64,000 nucleotides of DNA, from NCBI RefSeq assembly GCF_024206495.1, contig NZ_JAMBPQ010000001.1, forward strand, positions 1 through 64,000, written 5' to 3'. Below, piece after piece: positions 28,193 through 36,682 of the stretch. Numbering within the stretch: position 1 is the first letter of the stretch; each line of letters starts with the position of its first letter. The notes under the pieces are model-generated. The model saw nothing but the letters and a program-made list of their open reading frames with translations, was not told the DNA's origin and did no database searches. The DNA is from Paraburkholderia sp. CNPSo 3272 (GTDB lineage Bacteria > Pseudomonadota > Gammaproteobacteria > Burkholderiales > Burkholderiaceae). The position numbers and the translations under genes were made by a program.

Positions 28193-29353
28193 TCAAGCGA
28201 CAAGCGCTTCGCGTGCGCCGAGGTCGACCGGCGCGGGTGCAGCGCTTGCCACGCCGAGCGTGCGCAGCGCTTCGCCGCACGCAGCTACGACGCGGCGCAT
28301 GACAGTCTCGTCGAGTGCGCCGATGCAGCCGATGCGAAAGCTCTCCACGCTCGTCAGCTTGCCCGGATAGATGATGAAACCCTGCGTCTTCATCAGTTCG
28401 TAGAAGCGCGCGAAGTCGAATGCGGGATCGGCCGGCGAAAAGAACGTGACGATGATGGGCGAGCGCCAGGCTTCGGTCAGCAGCGGCTCGAAACCGAGCC
28501 CGCCCATGCCTTCGACGAGCACGTCGCGGTTGCGCGCATAGCGCGCGAGACGCCCCGGCTGACCGCCTTCGAGCGCATGCAGGCGCAGCGCCTCGATGAA
28601 CGCGGCCACCGCGTGCGTGGGCGGCGTGAAGCGCCACTGGCCGGTGCGGTTCATGACGTCCCACTGATCGTAGATATCGAGCGCGAGCGAGTGGCTCACG
28701 CCCTTTGCGTTATTCAGGACTGCTTTTTTCGCGATCACGAAGCCGAAGCCCGGCACGCCCTCGATGCACTTGTTGGCCGAGGAAACGAACGCGTCGCAGG
28801 GCAGCGTGCGCACGTCGAGCGGCACAGCGCCGAACGCGCTCATCGAGTCGACCAGGAGCCGGCGCCCCTGGCGGGCCGTCACGGCCGCGATTGCTTCGAT
28901 CGGGTTCAGAATGCCCGAGCTGGTCTCGCAGTGCACGACGACGACGTGCGTGATGCCCGGGTTCGCGATCAGCAGCTGCTCGACGGCTTCGGCGCGCGGC
29001 GGCAGGTAGTCGCCGGTGTCGTGGACGGTGTGCTGGCGGCCCAGGTAGCGCAGCGTCGTGGCGATGCGCTTGCCGTATGCGCCGTTGGCGAGCACGAGCG
29101 CGTGGCCGTCGCGCGGCACGAAACTGCCGAGCATCGCCTCGACGCAATAGCTGCCGCTGCCCTGCAACGGCACGCAATCGTATTCACCCCGCTCGTCGCC
29201 CGCGATCCGCAGCAGCGCGGCGCGCAAGTGCGCGGTCATGGCACGGAAGTCGGCGTCCCACGAGCCCCAGTCGCGCTGCATCGCGGCCTTGGTCGAAGCC
29301 GCAGTGGTAAGCGGTCCGGGGGTCAGGAGATACGGCTCGGCGGGGATCGTCAT
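28193..29353 (-). CDS. phnW: 2-Aminoethylphosphonate-pyruvate transaminase
   Basis: 386-residue PLP enzyme that transfers the amino group of 2-aminoethylphosphonate to pyruvate, giving phosphonoacetaldehyde. Lys195 in FVSSANKCIEGVPGFGF is the PLP lysine, and LTPGPLTTAAS opens the fold-type I aminotransferase. CTGGAG precedes the ATG at 29353; the longer TTG start at 29383 is unlikely. It is divergent from a LysR gene and upstream of phnX. Confidence 0.97.
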   Translation of the reverse strand: MTIPAEPYLLTPGPLTTAASTKAAMQRDWGSWDADFRAMTAHLRAALLRIAGDERGEYDCVPLQGSGSYCVEAMLGSFVPRDGHALVLANGAYGKRIATTLRYLGRQHTVHDTGDYLPPRAEAVEQLLIANPGITHVVVVHCETSSGILNPIEAIAAVTARQGRRLLVDSMSAFGAVPLDVRTLPCDAFVSSANKCIEGVPGFGFVIAKKAVLNNAKGVSHSLALDIYDQWDVMNRTGQWRFTPPTHAVAAFIEALRLHALEGGQPGRLARYARNRDVLVEGMGGLGFEPLLTEAWRSPIIVTFFSPADPAFDFARFYELMKTQGFIIYPGKLTSVESFRIGCIGALDETVMRRVVAACGEALRTLGVASAAPAPVDLGAREALVA

Positions 29354-29440
29354 GCGGGCTCCAGTGCGCGTCGGGACAGTCAATTCCGATACGGTAGCGC
29401 AGTGCTCACCATCGGTAAAATCGATATAATTGATGTCGGT

Positions 29441-29455
29441 ATAAGCTGAGCTTAT
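29441..29455. promoter_or_regulatory. LysR-type operator candidate between phnW and its regulator
   Basis: ATAAGCTGAGCTTAT is a perfect palindrome with one central base, and it contains the T-N11-A pattern of LysR-family binding sites. It lies about 85 bases upstream of phnW and 37 bases upstream of the LysR gene, exactly where a shared autoregulatory site would be expected. Confidence 0.6.
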
Positions 29456-29491
29456 CGACGGTTTTCACCCTTGTCGCCGGAGTCCTTCGAC

Positions 29492-30349
29492 ATGCAATAC
29501 GCACAGTTGCGTGCTTTTCACGCGGTCGCCGAGCACGGCGGGTTTTCACGCGCCGCGCAGGCACTCTCGCTCACGCAGCCGGCCGTGTCGGACCATGTGC
29601 GGCGGCTCGAACAGGATTTCGGGGTCAAACTGTTCGAGCGCGGGCCTCGCGGTGTCGAGCTCACGGAACTGGGGCGGCGACTCTTCGCGGTAACGCGTCA
29701 GATGGTGGGGTGCGAACGCGACGCGCGGCGGCTGCTCGAAGCGGCAGGCGCGCTCGAATCCGGCGAACTCGCCCTCGCCGCCGATGCGCCCGATCTCGCC
29801 ATCAAGCTGATCGGCGCGTTCAGGCGGCGCTATCCGGGGGTCGTGATCAAGCTGTCGATCGCGAACGCGACCGAATGCATGCGCCGCGTTCTCGCGAGCG
29901 AGGCCGACGCCGCCATCACGGCCGCGCGCCAGGTGCACAGCCGGCTACAGGTGCGGGTGCTGCGCGAGGAACCGCTGGTCGCGGTCGTGCCCGCCGAGAG
30001 CCCCGCGGCGAAAAAGCGCCGTATGACTTACGAGGAACTCGTGTGCGAGCCCATGGTGTTTCGCGAAACGCATTCGGTTACGCAACAGTTGCTCGAAGCC
30101 GAACTCGTGCGTAAAGGACTGCAGGTCCAGCCCGTGCTCTACGTGGACGGCCGCGAGGCGCTGCAAACCGCGATAGCGCAGGGCGTGGGCGTGGGTGTGA
30201 TCGCGCACGCGGAATTCGGCGAGTCGCGGCGCATTCGCATGCTGCCGCTCGTGGACTGCCAGGTGCGTATGGTCGAATCGCTCACGCGCCTCGCCGACAC
30301 GTCCTCGTCGAATCTGCTCGACGCGCTCTTTGCCACTTCGCTCGATTGA
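29492..30349 (+). CDS. LysR-family regulator, probable controller of phnWX
   Basis: 285-residue transcription factor. The N-terminal helix-turn-helix is visible as FHAVAEHGGFSRAAQALSLT, then QPAVSDHVRRLEQDFG and LFERG. The C-terminal effector domain follows (LREEPLVAVVPAESP). A longer TTG start seven codons upstream is less likely; CGGAG lies just before ATG 29492. It is divergent from phnW with a palindrome between them, which points to a 2-aminoethylphosphonate-responsive regulator. The ligand is inferred. Confidence 0.88.
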   Translation: MQYAQLRAFHAVAEHGGFSRAAQALSLTQPAVSDHVRRLEQDFGVKLFERGPRGVELTELGRRLFAVTRQMVGCERDARRLLEAAGALESGELALAADAPDLAIKLIGAFRRRYPGVVIKLSIANATECMRRVLASEADAAITAARQVHSRLQVRVLREEPLVAVVPAESPAAKKRRMTYEELVCEPMVFRETHSVTQQLLEAELVRKGLQVQPVLYVDGREALQTAIAQGVGVGVIAHAEFGESRRIRMLPLVDCQVRMVESLTRLADTSSSNLLDALFATSLD

Positions 30350-30364
30350 GCGGCGGTGCGGCCG

Positions 30365-30586
30365 TCAGGACACCACGATAGCTGTGCCGACGGCGTGGAG
30401 CAGATCGCGCAGCGTTTCGGCCTGCTCCATGCGCGCGCCGTGGCGCAGGTGAATGCGCAGCGCCTGGCCCGCGATGCCGTCGACCGGGCGCGCGAGCCAC
30501 AGCTCGACGGCGAGCCCGAGGCCGTCGGGCGCGTCGGGCACGACGGGTTCGACGACGCGCGGCTTGAAGGAGGCGGATTCGGACAT
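30365..30586 (-). CDS. Small conserved-looking hypothetical protein
   Basis: 73-residue soluble protein with a compact alpha/beta-like look (GLGLAVELWLARPVDGIAGQ, ALRIHLRHGARMEQAETLRD), no signal peptide and no membrane segment. GAGG lies seven bases before the ATG, so translation is credible. No family is recognised. Its stop is 15 bases from the convergent LysR gene. Function unknown. Confidence 0.6.
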   Translation of the reverse strand: MSESASFKPRVVEPVVPDAPDGLGLAVELWLARPVDGIAGQALRIHLRHGARMEQAETLRDLLHAVGTAIVVS

Positions 30587-30846
30587 GGCGAGACCTCGTC
30601 GGTGGCGGGAGCGACTTCATCGTAGCGAGGCGACACGCGCGCGCCAAACGAGAAATCCGCGTATGCAAATGAGGGCCGCCCCGCATTGGATCGCGCGCGC
30701 CGTGGCATGCGCGCCCGCTCGCGCAATGCGCCGCTTCGTGGAGGCCGGCGGGGTGCCTCTTTTACAGCAGCGTATGGCCGCGAGTGGCAAACTGAACGCA
30801 TCGTTGCGCCGCCATTTGCCTGGCAACGAGATGGGAGGACCTCTTC

Positions 30847-31512
30847 ATGGAACGCCCCTTTAGCGATCGCCGCGAGGCAGGCCGTTGGCTTGCCGGCCCG
30901 CTCTCGGCCTACGCGGGCAGACGCGACGTCATCGTGCTCGCGCTCCCGCGCGGCGGCGTGCCGGTAGCCTATGAAGTCGCGAAGGCGCTGCAGGTGCCGC
31001 TCGATGTCTTGCCCGTGTGCAAACTCGGCCTGCCGTGGCAGCCGGAGCTCGCCATGGGCGCGCTGTCGTCGAACGGCGCGCAGTACGTGGACAGCGCGCT
31101 CGTGCGCAGCGCCGGCGTGAGCGAAGCCCAGTTGCAGAGTGCCATGGCGCTCGCGCGCATCGAGCTTGGCCGGCGCGAGGCGCGCTATCGCGGCGAGCGT
31201 GCGCCGCTTGCGGTGGCGGGCCGTGTGGCGGTCGTCGTCGACGACGGCATGGCCACTGGCGCGTCGCTCAAGGCAGCGGCGCTCGCGCTCGCCACGCTGG
31301 GCCCCGCGCGCATCGTCGCGGCGCTGCCGGTCGCCCCCGCGGGCTCGCAGGACCGGCTCGGCGGGACCGTGGACGAATTCGTCTGTGCGCGTATGCCCGA
31401 GGCGTTCTACAGCGTCGGCCAGTTCTATCTCGACTTCGATCAGGTCAGCGACGACACCGTGCGCGACCTGTTGGCTCGAGCGGCGGCTGACGACGCGAAC
31501 GGCGAGGTCTAG
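30847..31512 (+). CDS. Phosphoribosyltransferase-domain protein
   Basis: 221-residue protein of the type I phosphoribosyltransferase fold. The PRPP loop VAVVVDDGMATGASLKAA is textbook, and ALPRGGVPVAYEVAKALQVP is the N-terminal strand region. Such stand-alone proteins are often annotated as predicted phosphoribosyltransferases and their base substrate is unknown. GGGAGG precedes the ATG. The C-terminal 60 residues (FYLDFDQVSDDTVRDLLARA) are less conserved. A single gene on the plus strand, convergent to the YciI-like gene. Confidence 0.88.
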   Translation: MERPFSDRREAGRWLAGPLSAYAGRRDVIVLALPRGGVPVAYEVAKALQVPLDVLPVCKLGLPWQPELAMGALSSNGAQYVDSALVRSAGVSEAQLQSAMALARIELGRREARYRGERAPLAVAGRVAVVVDDGMATGASLKAAALALATLGPARIVAALPVAPAGSQDRLGGTVDEFVCARMPEAFYSVGQFYLDFDQVSDDTVRDLLARAAADDANGEV

Positions 31513-31564
31513 ATCCGGGCCGCGCCGGTCGTGCCGCCGCTGCCACAGCCGCTGCCGTCGCGCC

Positions 31565-31861
31565 CTATCGCACCGGATTCGACGCCGCTTCACCCACCAC
31601 CGTCTGCCAGGGCCGCACGCGCCAATGCTTCACGAGCCCCGAGAGCACATACGGGTCGGCGCGCGCGAACGCTTCGGCGGCGGCCGGGCTGTCGCCCTGG
31701 AAAAGCAGCAGCGCATTGTCGACGGGATCGGCAATCGCACCCGCTAGCAGCAGCTCGCCGCGCTCGACGGCGGCCCATGCAAGCTTCAGATGCGCGCTCC
31801 GGTGTTCGGTACGGCGTTCGAGGTAGTCGTCTGCGAGTTCGTACATCAAGAGGTAATGCAT
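31565..31861 (-). CDS. YciI-family protein
   Basis: 98-residue protein of the dimeric ferredoxin-like YciI family. It opens MHYLLMYELADDYLERRTEH with the conserved histidine of RSAHL, and continues GELLLAGAIADPVDNALLLF and FARADPYVLSGLVKHWRVRP. Homologs may be small enzymes or ligand-binding proteins; the activity is unknown. ACGGAG precedes the ATG; the longer upstream frame is rejected. Confidence 0.85.
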   Translation of the reverse strand: MHYLLMYELADDYLERRTEHRSAHLKLAWAAVERGELLLAGAIADPVDNALLLFQGDSPAAAEAFARADPYVLSGLVKHWRVRPWQTVVGEAASNPVR

Positions 31862-31965
31862 GGGCCTTCTCCGTATTGTTGCGGCCGCTTCGGATGGGGT
31901 CGACGGCCGATAGCGAACATTGTGCAGCAGCGCGCGCGTCAACCGAACCCATGGCTGCGTCGTTT

Positions 31966-31992
31966 TAATGGCGGCTTTGCCATAATGGCGGC
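31966..31992. repeat. Direct repeat TAATGGCGGC with a small palindrome, between YciI and psiF
   Basis: TAATGGCGGC occurs at 31966-31975 and again at 31983-31992, 17 bases apart, and the second copy overlaps the palindrome GCCAT-A-ATGGC (31979-31989). It lies about 80 bases before psiF and on the upstream side of the YciI gene, so it may serve either promoter. No known box (such as a Pho box) is visible. Confidence 0.35.
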
Positions 31993-32065
31993 GCGCGCGA
32001 GGCGCACCGGACTTTACGGCTGGCCGCACGTCAACTGAGAACGTCCAAAGTCAAGGGAGTGAACG

Positions 32066-32386
32066 ATGAAAATGCAATCCGTCATTGCCGCAATCGTGCT
32101 GGGCGGCGTGCTGGCCGCGCCGGCGTTCGCACAGACCGCCGCACCCGCTTCGGCGCCGGCGGCGAACAGCCAGCAGAACAAGATGAAGGCATGCAATGCC
32201 CAGGCCGGCGAGAAGAAAGGCGACGATCGCAAGGCATTCATGAAGCAGTGCCTTTCGGCTGCCGGCGCGCCTGCTCCGACTATGACCCAGCAGGAGCGCA
32301 TGAAGGCGTGCAACGCCCAGGCCGGCGACAAGAAGGGCGACGATCGCAAGGCATTCATGAAGACGTGCCTCTCGACGAAGAGCTGA
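32066..32386 (+). CDS. psiF: PsiF-family periplasmic protein
   Basis: 106-residue exported protein with a signal peptide of about 22 residues ending APAFAQ. Two copies of the PsiF repeat follow, with the signature MKACNAQAG(E/D)KKGDDRK at about residues 40-56 and 79-95, each with the downstream CLS cysteine. In E. coli psiF is induced by phosphate starvation; the molecular function is unknown. GGGAG precedes the ATG. A strong terminator follows 50 bases later. Confidence 0.92.
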   Translation: MKMQSVIAAIVLGGVLAAPAFAQTAAPASAPAANSQQNKMKACNAQAGEKKGDDRKAFMKQCLSAAGAPAPTMTQQERMKACNAQAGDKKGDDRKAFMKTCLSTKS

Positions 32387-32436
32387 GCGAAACGCGTTCG
32401 GGCACTTTCCCGCACCCGTTTGTACTCGCAGGATCC

Positions 32437-32468
32437 GCGCCGCAGCCTTTGCTGCGGCGCATTTTTTT
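32437..32468 (+). terminator. Rho-independent terminator after psiF
   Basis: Perfect 10-bp stem GCGCCGCAGC/GCTGCGGCGC with a four-base loop, followed by A and seven T residues. It ends the psiF transcript. Confidence 0.92.
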
Positions 32469-32693
32469 GCGCCGGTTTTGTGCGTTGCAGCGCCGGCGTC
32501 TTCTGTTGTGCGAATCATTCGTCGACGTATGCGAGATCGTGCAGGTTTGCGCGGATTTGCGTCATTACCCGCATTCGGGCGCGCCGTTTTTCTCCTATGA
32601 TGGCTGCAGCGGCGGCCCCTCCCCGCGCAATCACCCATTAGCCATCGGGCTGCCGCGTTGACGTTGATGCCAAGGCATCGAACGGAGGCGCAG
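32469..32693. other. Short gene-free stretch between psiF terminator and the next gene
   Basis: About 225 bases with no credible gene. It presumably carries the promoter for the 32694 gene; I see no clear hexamers. Confidence 0.4.
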
Positions 32694-33137
32694 ATGGCAT
32701 GGAGACACAAGAACCGCTGGTTTCGCCGCTGGCTCATGGTGATCACCTTCTGGCTCGTGCCGGTGATGATCGTCGCGGTGCGCGAGGTTCAAGATGAGAT
32801 GGCGTATAACCGCGCGGATCTGCAGCGCGCGCTGACCTCCTGGACCTTCACCGACGCAGAGCGCCACGCCGGCGCCCCGCTGCGCTGCCACGGCACGCCC
32901 GAAACCGCCCGTGCGGCCGGCTGCCCCGCCTCGGTGCTCGCGGCGAATGCGCAGCGGCAGCAGGAAGCGCGCGACGAATACGCCGTTCGGCGCACGACGC
33001 TCGCGGGCTACCTGTGGCACGCATTCGTCGGTTACTGGGTCGTGCCCGCTGCGGTGCTGCTTGCGATCGGCGTGCTGATCGGCGGCGTGAAGCGCGCCCT
33101 GCGGCGGCCCACGGCCAAGCCAGTGCCGGAGCGCTAG
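32694..33137 (+). CDS. Hypothetical membrane protein with two helices
   Basis: 147-residue protein. An N-terminal hydrophobic helix (about residues 12-32, WLMVITFWLVPVMIVAV) and a second helix near 108-130 (YWVVPAAVLLAIGVLIGGV) flank a hydrophilic loop with two cysteines (LRCHGTPETARAAGCPAS) likely to face the periplasm. CGGAGG lies before ATG 32694; a longer frame has no ribosome site. No family is recognised. It may be a small envelope protein. Confidence 0.6.
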   Translation: MAWRHKNRWFRRWLMVITFWLVPVMIVAVREVQDEMAYNRADLQRALTSWTFTDAERHAGAPLRCHGTPETARAAGCPASVLAANAQRQQEARDEYAVRRTTLAGYLWHAFVGYWVVPAAVLLAIGVLIGGVKRALRRPTAKPVPER

Positions 33138-33264
33138 CGCTGTCGTGCATGCTCCAGCGCGCAGCGTTTGTGCTGCGCAGCCTCAAAGTGCGGGTGGGGA
33201 CGTTCGGGTATAACGACGGGACGCCGTGACATCGCGGCGCCCGGAAACAAGAACGGAGAACAAG

Positions 33265-33852
33265 ATGACCGCATCTCGCTTGCTTTTGAAGGCTTCTGTC
33301 GCAATTGCCGTCGGCGTCGCGGCACTCTCGGGCTGCACCACCACGGGCAGCCAGGCACCCAGTGCCGCGACCAACGCATCGCGCGCCCAGTCGATCAACT
33401 CCGACGTCGACGCCACCCTCTCGCGCCTCTATCAGACCGTGCCGGGCTCGCGAGAGCTGGTCGGCAAGGCTCGCGGCATTCTCGTGTTTCCGCGTGTGAT
33501 CCAGGCCGGCATCGGCGTCGGCGGCGAACACGGCGACGGCGCGCTGCGGGTGGGCGGCAGCACGGTTGGCTTCTACAGCACGTCGTCGGCTTCGGTCGGC
33601 GCAACGCTCGGCGTGCAGTCGAAGTCCGTCATCTATCTTTTCATGACCGAAGACGCGCTGGCGAAATTCCGCAATTCGAGCGGCTGGTCGGCAGGCGGCG
33701 ACGCATCGGTCGCGCTCGTGAAGGTCGGCGCGAACGGCTCGATCGACACCACCACGGCCACCAAACCCGTGCAAGTCTTCGTGCTCACCAACAGCGGGCT
33801 GATCGGCGACCTCTCGCTGGGCGGCACGAAGATCACGAGACTCGACCTCTAA
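33265..33852 (+). CDS. SYLF-domain lipoprotein
   Basis: 195-residue lipoprotein: signal peptide with lipobox ALSGC at about residue 24, then the SYLF lipid-binding domain (Ysc84 type) with SRELVGKARGILVFPRVIQA and SSGWSAGGDASVALVKVG. Such proteins associate with membranes through lipid binding; the bacterial role is unknown. CGGAGAAC lies before ATG 33265. The mature N-terminal 25 residues are a Thr/Ser/Ala linker. It is convergent with the glycosyltransferase, and the two stops are 24 bases apart. Confidence 0.88.
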   Translation: MTASRLLLKASVAIAVGVAALSGCTTTGSQAPSAATNASRAQSINSDVDATLSRLYQTVPGSRELVGKARGILVFPRVIQAGIGVGGEHGDGALRVGGSTVGFYSTSSASVGATLGVQSKSVIYLFMTEDALAKFRNSSGWSAGGDASVALVKVGANGSIDTTTATKPVQVFVLTNSGLIGDLSLGGTKITRLDL

Positions 33853-33863
33853 GCGCAGCGCGA

Positions 33864-33890
33864 ACGTCCGCGCGCTCAGCTCGCGGACGT
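33864..33890. repeat. Hairpin between the convergent SYLF and glycosyltransferase genes
   Basis: Perfect 9-bp stem ACGTCCGCG/CGCGGACGT with a 9-base loop that includes the glycosyltransferase stop region. No T run on either side. It may slow or end transcription from both genes. Confidence 0.4.
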
Positions 33891-34943
33891 ATCGATCACC
33901 TTGAAGCGCGAGCGCTTGTTCGCGCGAATCACCGCCTCGTACGCCTGCACGTACTCTTGCGCCATGCGGTGCGAGGTGAAACGCTCTTCGAAGCGGTGCC
34001 GCACGCCGGCGCGCGGAACGCGAACGATGCGGTTCACCGCCGCCACGGCGCCGATTTCGTCCTCGACGATAAAGCCCGTCACGCCATCTTCCACCACCTC
34101 GGGCACCGCGCCGCGATTGAACGCGATCACGGGCGTGCCGCACGCCATCGCCTCGATCATGACGAGGCCGAACGGCTCCGGCCAGTCGATCGGAAACAGC
34201 AGCGCATGGGCGCCGGAGAGGAATTCGGCCTTCTGGCTGTCGTTGATCTCGCCCACGTACTCGACGTGCGGCAGCGCAAGCAACGGCTTGATGTCGCGCT
34301 CGAAATACTCGCGGTCGGCTTCGTCGACCTTCGCGGCGATCCGGATGGGCAGCCCACAGCGCCCGGCAATGCGTATCGCCGTGTCGACTCGTTTTTCCGG
34401 CGAAATACGGCCTAGAAACGCCAGATAGCGCTGCTCCACCGGCTGCGGCGTGTAAAGCGTCCCGGGCAGGCCGTGGTAGACCGTGCGCAGCCAGCGCGCC
34501 TGCGGCATCGGCTGGCGCTGCGCATTCGAGATCGAAATCACTGGCGCGGTGTTGAACGTATCGAAGACCGGCTGCTGCTCGGGCAGGTCCAGACGGCCGT
34601 GCAGCGTCGTCACGAACGGCGTTTCCTGGCGCTTGAACACCGAAAACGAGTAGTAGTCCATATGGAAATGCAACACGTCGAACTTGTCGGCCTGACGGCG
34701 CACCATTTCCATGAGAAGCATATGCGGAGCGATGCGGTCGCGGATGCCGGGGTCGAGCCGCAGCGCGCGTGGCCAAACCGGCTCGAGCTTCGCGCTCGTG
34801 AGCGAATCGCCGCTCGCGAACAGCGTGACGTCGTGCCCGAGTTCGACCAGCGCTTCGGTGATATACGACACGACGCGCTCGGTGCCGCCATAGAGCTTCG
34901 GCGGGACCGATTCGGTCAGCGGGGCGATCTGCGCAATTCTCAT
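33876..34943 (-). CDS. Family 4 glycosyltransferase
   Basis: 355-residue GT-B enzyme. The N-terminal Rossmann half begins with IAQIAPLTESVPPKLYGGTE, and the C-terminal half shows FLGRISPEKRVDTAIRIAGR and the donor-binding EPFGLVMIEAMACGTPVIAF. The acceptor is not clear: it may extend a glycan or make a glucosyl osmolyte. TGGAGACACACG precedes the ATG. It lies on the same strand as the trehalose synthase and MscS channel upstream, though a 290-base gap suggests its own promoter. Confidence 0.9.
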   Translation of the reverse strand: MRIAQIAPLTESVPPKLYGGTERVVSYITEALVELGHDVTLFASGDSLTSAKLEPVWPRALRLDPGIRDRIAPHMLLMEMVRRQADKFDVLHFHMDYYSFSVFKRQETPFVTTLHGRLDLPEQQPVFDTFNTAPVISISNAQRQPMPQARWLRTVYHGLPGTLYTPQPVEQRYLAFLGRISPEKRVDTAIRIAGRCGLPIRIAAKVDEADREYFERDIKPLLALPHVEYVGEINDSQKAEFLSGAHALLFPIDWPEPFGLVMIEAMACGTPVIAFNRGAVPEVVEDGVTGFIVEDEIGAVAAVNRIVRVPRAGVRHRFEERFTSHRMAQEYVQAYEAVIRANKRSRFKVIDTSAS

Positions 34944-35230
34944 CGTGTGTCTCCAGGAATCGGGGCCACGTTGCCCGTTCTTGCGGTGCTGGTCATTCTA
35001 AGCCAGGTCCGGGCGGCCATCGGCGACGCAGCAATCAGCCCATTATTCGTCAAGCCGGGCGCGCGTGCCGGCCGTCTTTCAATTTCTATACGGTGTTACA
35101 TGCCGAAACAACCCCTGCGTTTGCCCTACCGGGCTATCTGGCGGCCCATTTCCAGGCCGGCAGGTCGAGCGCGTCTGGTTGGGCGAACCCGGTCGCGCCG
35201 AGCCGCCGTTCGAGCACGACCGACTCTCCA
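34944..35230. other. Gene-free stretch between glycosyltransferase and otsA
   Basis: 287 bases, with an AT-richer patch around 35075-35095. Likely contains the glycosyltransferase promoter. No terminator for otsA was recognised. Open frames here run in other frames and have no ribosome site. Confidence 0.4.
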
Positions 35231-36637
35231 TCAGCGTTGCTGGGGGACCGCTGCGAGGTCGCGCAGGAAGGTGTCTCGCCAGACGCCGAGATCGTTGCGT
35301 CTGAGCGCCTCCATGTTGGTCTGGTAGCGCGCCTGGCGCTCTTCGAGCGGCATCGAGAGCGCGTGTTCCAGCGCCTCCGACATGCCGGCAGCATCATGAG
35401 GATTCACGAGCAATGCGCCCGTGAGTTCGGCCGCCGCGCCCGCGAAGATCGACAGCACGAGCACGCCCGGATCGCTGGGATTCTGCGCGGCCACGTATTC
35501 CTTGGCGACCAGGTTCATGCCGTCGTGCAGGGGCGTCACATAACCGATCTGCGACTCGCGAAAGAGCGACATCAGTTTCCAGCGGTCGTACTGCTGGCTC
35601 AGATAGCGGATCGGCGTGTAATCGAGGCCAGAGTAGCGCCCGTTGATGCGCCCGGCCTCACGCTCCAGCTCCTCGCGTATCACCTTGTAGCTCGCGACAT
35701 CCGAGCGTGTGGGCGGCGCGATCTGCACGAGCGTGACCTTGCCGCGCCATTCGGGCGACGTTTCCAGCAACTGCTCGAACGCATGGAAACGCTCGACGAG
35801 TCCCTTCGAATAGTCGAGCCGGTCCACGCTCATGATGAGCTTGCGCCCCTCCAGACTTTGCTTGAGGTCGAGCACGTGCTGGCGGCTTTCGTAACGCGCG
35901 GCCTGCTCGGCGATCTCGTCCGGAAACACGCCGATGCGGTAGACCCCCGTGCGCAGCTTGCGGCCATACCCCTCGACCTCGCCGTGCTCTGGATTCTCTG
36001 CGCTCTCGCTGACCTTGCCGCGCGCCTCGCGCGCAATGTAGTCGTGAAACGCCTGCTGGTCGTTCTGGGTCTGGAAGCCTAGCAGGTCGTAACAGCACAG
36101 CGACCTGACGAGTTCGTCGTGGGGCGGAATGGTCTGCAGCACCTGCGGCGAAGGAAACGGAATATGCAGGAAGAAGCCGATGCGGTTGCGCACGCCTTCC
36201 GAGCGCAGCGCCTCGGCGAACGGAATCAGGTGATAGTCGTGGACCCAGATGTTGTCGTCCGGGTGGATCAGCTTCATGAGCTTGTGCGCGAGCCACGCGT
36301 TCACGCGGCGGTAGCCCGCATATTCGTCGCGCTCGTAGCGCGCGAGGTCGTTGCGGTAGTGGAAGACCGGCCAGAGCGTGGCGTTCGAGAATCCGCGGTA
36401 GTACTGATCGTAGTCCTTGCGTGTGAGGCCGACAGTCGCAAAGGTGACGTGGCCTTCTTCGACGAGCGTCGGCCCCGCGTTCGCCACCGTCTCGCTCACC
36501 ACGTCGCCGCTCCAGCCGAACCACACGCCGCCCGCGTCCTTCAGCGCGCCGAATACGCCGACTGCGAGGCCGCCCGCCGAGCCCTTGGTTTCAGTCGGCG
36601 TCGCGACGCGGTTCGAGACGACTATCAGTCTGCTCAT
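35231..36637 (-). CDS. otsA: Trehalose-6-phosphate synthase
   Basis: 468-residue retaining glycosyltransferase (GT20) that makes trehalose-6-phosphate from UDP-glucose and glucose-6-phosphate. It begins LIVVSNRVATPTETKGSAGG, with WVHDYHLIPF, FLHIPFPSPQVLQTIPPHDE, SVDRLDYSKGLVERFHAFEQ and the UDP-glucose site SDPGVLVLSIFAGAA. Its length is typical for OtsA. AGGAGG sits upstream of the ATG. It is 45 bases downstream of the MscS gene on the same strand, so channel and compatible-solute synthesis are probably coexpressed. No OtsB phosphatase gene is seen in the window. Confidence 0.97.
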   Translation of the reverse strand: MSRLIVVSNRVATPTETKGSAGGLAVGVFGALKDAGGVWFGWSGDVVSETVANAGPTLVEEGHVTFATVGLTRKDYDQYYRGFSNATLWPVFHYRNDLARYERDEYAGYRRVNAWLAHKLMKLIHPDDNIWVHDYHLIPFAEALRSEGVRNRIGFFLHIPFPSPQVLQTIPPHDELVRSLCCYDLLGFQTQNDQQAFHDYIAREARGKVSESAENPEHGEVEGYGRKLRTGVYRIGVFPDEIAEQAARYESRQHVLDLKQSLEGRKLIMSVDRLDYSKGLVERFHAFEQLLETSPEWRGKVTLVQIAPPTRSDVASYKVIREELEREAGRINGRYSGLDYTPIRYLSQQYDRWKLMSLFRESQIGYVTPLHDGMNLVAKEYVAAQNPSDPGVLVLSIFAGAAAELTGALLVNPHDAAGMSEALEHALSMPLEERQARYQTNMEALRRNDLGVWRDTFLRDLAAVPQQR

Positions 36638-36682
36638 CTTGCTGTTCCTCCTCCTTTCCCTCTCGACCGCTATCAGCGGTTA

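Noticed and set aside
34944..35230. Small gene in the gap upstream of the glycosyltransferase
   Set aside because: Open frames are Arg-rich and lack ribosome sites; no domain is visible.
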